A stretch of DNA of 64,000 bases from assembly GCA_009774765.1 (NCBI GenBank), contig VSOK01000008.1:10387-74386 (forward strand), given 5' to 3'. Position 1 is the first letter of the stretch; each line of letters begins with the position of its first letter. Both the position numbers and the translations under genes were made by a program. Below the pieces are notes generated by a model. The model was not told where the DNA came from. It was given only the letters and a program-made list of their open reading frames with translations, and searched no databases. Below, one piece after another: positions 63,449 through 64,000 of this stretch. Source of the DNA: Bacteroidales bacterium (lineage in GTDB: Bacteria; Bacteroidota; Bacteroidia; Bacteroidales; UBA932).

Positions 63449-64000
63449 TCAAAACTCTATGCTTATGCCAGCACTCCATTTGAAAGGCTTTCCCCTCTGG
63501 AAGAAAGAATTGCCGACAGACATGAAATAAAACGTATCATACACAGTCCCTGTCAGGTTCTCACCCCTGAAGAAAAGGTCAAACCACTTGAAATCCAATG
63601 ACATATCCGCTCCAAGCAGCACATACGGGGCCTGTGACAAGGTATTGGTCTCATTCCACCACATCCTTCCAGTGCAGCGCAAATCAGCAGCCAGATTCAG
63701 ATTCCTCACAATATCCGAGCCCAACCCCAAAGTATAGGAAGCGCGTACAAAAGCCGTAAATTCCGGAGAGTAGGGAATCCGGTTGCCGCTGTTGTCATTG
63801 TGACCGTCGTCATAAAAGACAAATCTGGCATCTGTATAACCCGCTGAAGCGGCAAGGCCGAAGCCCCGGTACATATATCCCAGTTCAGCCTCCACGCCGC
63901 AACTCCTTGAACGCCCGACATTGGCCATCATCCTTCCGGTGGACTTTCCGGGAGGGAAAAGGGTTATCTGCTGATTTCTGCAGTCTATATAGAATACTGA
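63449..64000 (-). CDS. TonB-dependent receptor, C-terminal part only
   Basis: The 183 visible residues are the end of an outer-membrane beta-barrel; the gene starts beyond base 64000 (frame open to the edge). Typical strands are DCRNQQITLFPPGKSTGRMM, RSRSCGVEAELGYMYRGFG, AFVRASYTLGLG and FFRGENLTGTVYDTFYFMSV. The final strand KWSAGISIEF ends in Phe, the outer-membrane insertion signal. No SusD gene follows; instead a small lipoprotein does, so it is a receptor of the non-SusCD kind. The ligand is unknown. Confidence 0.92.
   Translation of the reverse strand, partial: SVFYIDCRNQQITLFPPGKSTGRMMANVGRSRSCGVEAELGYMYRGFGLAASAGYTDARFVFYDDGHNDNSGNRIPYSPEFTAFVRASYTLGLGSDIVRNLNLAADLRCTGRMWWNETNTLSQAPYVLLGADMSLDFKWFDLFFRGENLTGTVYDTFYFMSVGNSFFQRGKPFKWSAGISIEF

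Overview
This 64 kb window is a piece of a Bacteroidales-type (Bacteroidota) chromosome. The evidence is as follows. Several intergenic regions carry the Bacteroidota promoter form TTTG-N19..22-TAnnTTTG, and start codons lack clear Shine-Dalgarno sequences. Many lipoproteins have short signal peptides ending in a lipobox. Families typical of the phylum occur (DUF3127, DUF4783, DUF1015 next to serC/serA, TonB-dependent receptor, serine-type sulfatase, GH109, FHS-type sugar permease with ROK kinase, GT3 glycogen synthase). Gene content is mostly housekeeping. I see no rRNA, tRNA, CRISPR array, insertion sequence or prophage. The species cannot be named from the sequence.

Layout. 1-14.6 kb, minus strand: a partial lipoprotein, HIT protein, greA, a small membrane protein and ribF, then a glycogen block (GT3-GT35 synthase/phosphorylase fusion, GH57, GT-B glycosyltransferase, GH133 debrancher, GH13 branching enzyme) headed by xseA-xseB. 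14.7-17.9 kb, plus strand: engB-prs-Cys-rich small protein-der. 18-24 kb: a DUF4783 protein, rlmH with a very large NtrY-like sensor kinase, and a convergent sigma-54 activator that lacks a DNA-binding domain. 24-26.3 kb: cmk, ispH, efp. 26.5-30.8 kb, minus: sulfatase, lptB, dnaX. 30.9-36.3 kb: an exported protein, M16 peptidase, O-methyltransferase, a LuxR-type regulator (minus) and two SDR enzymes. 36.3-45 kb, minus: murA, murB, GH109 lipoprotein, metG, dnaG, DUF308 protein. 45-47.6 kb, plus: fhs and a PHP phosphatase. 47.6-49.8 kb, minus: recQ. 50-52.5 kb, plus: nhaA, FKBP isomerase, DUF3127 protein. 52.6-54.1 kb, minus: miaA and a pRiA4b-ORF3-like protein. 54.2-60.2 kb, plus: a YigZ protein, pyrB, pyrI, serC, serA (broken by an in-frame TAG), a DUF1015 protein and a small lipoprotein. 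60.3-64 kb, minus: ROK glucokinase with a sugar permease, then a lipoprotein and the end of a TonB-dependent receptor.

How the genes work together. The glycogen block holds synthesis, branching, debranching and phosphorolysis with no glgC nearby, which fits UDP-glucose-dependent glycogen made by a eukaryote-like GT3 synthase. The permease/ROK pair would import and phosphorylate hexose that could feed it. The serC-serA-DUF1015 run is a serine synthesis unit whose middle gene is interrupted. murA-murB are adjacent peptidoglycan precursor genes, and pyrB-pyrI encode both subunits of aspartate transcarbamoylase.

Most notable points are the amber codon in serA, the synthase/phosphorylase fusion, a Lys/Ala-rich tail on the GH57 protein, the DNA-binding-less sigma-54 activator with a GAFTSA loop, a Cys-rich insertion in MetG, an Asp at the MurA active-site Cys position, and an SSB-like acidic tip on the DUF3127 protein. 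I did not find a clearly new multi-gene system.
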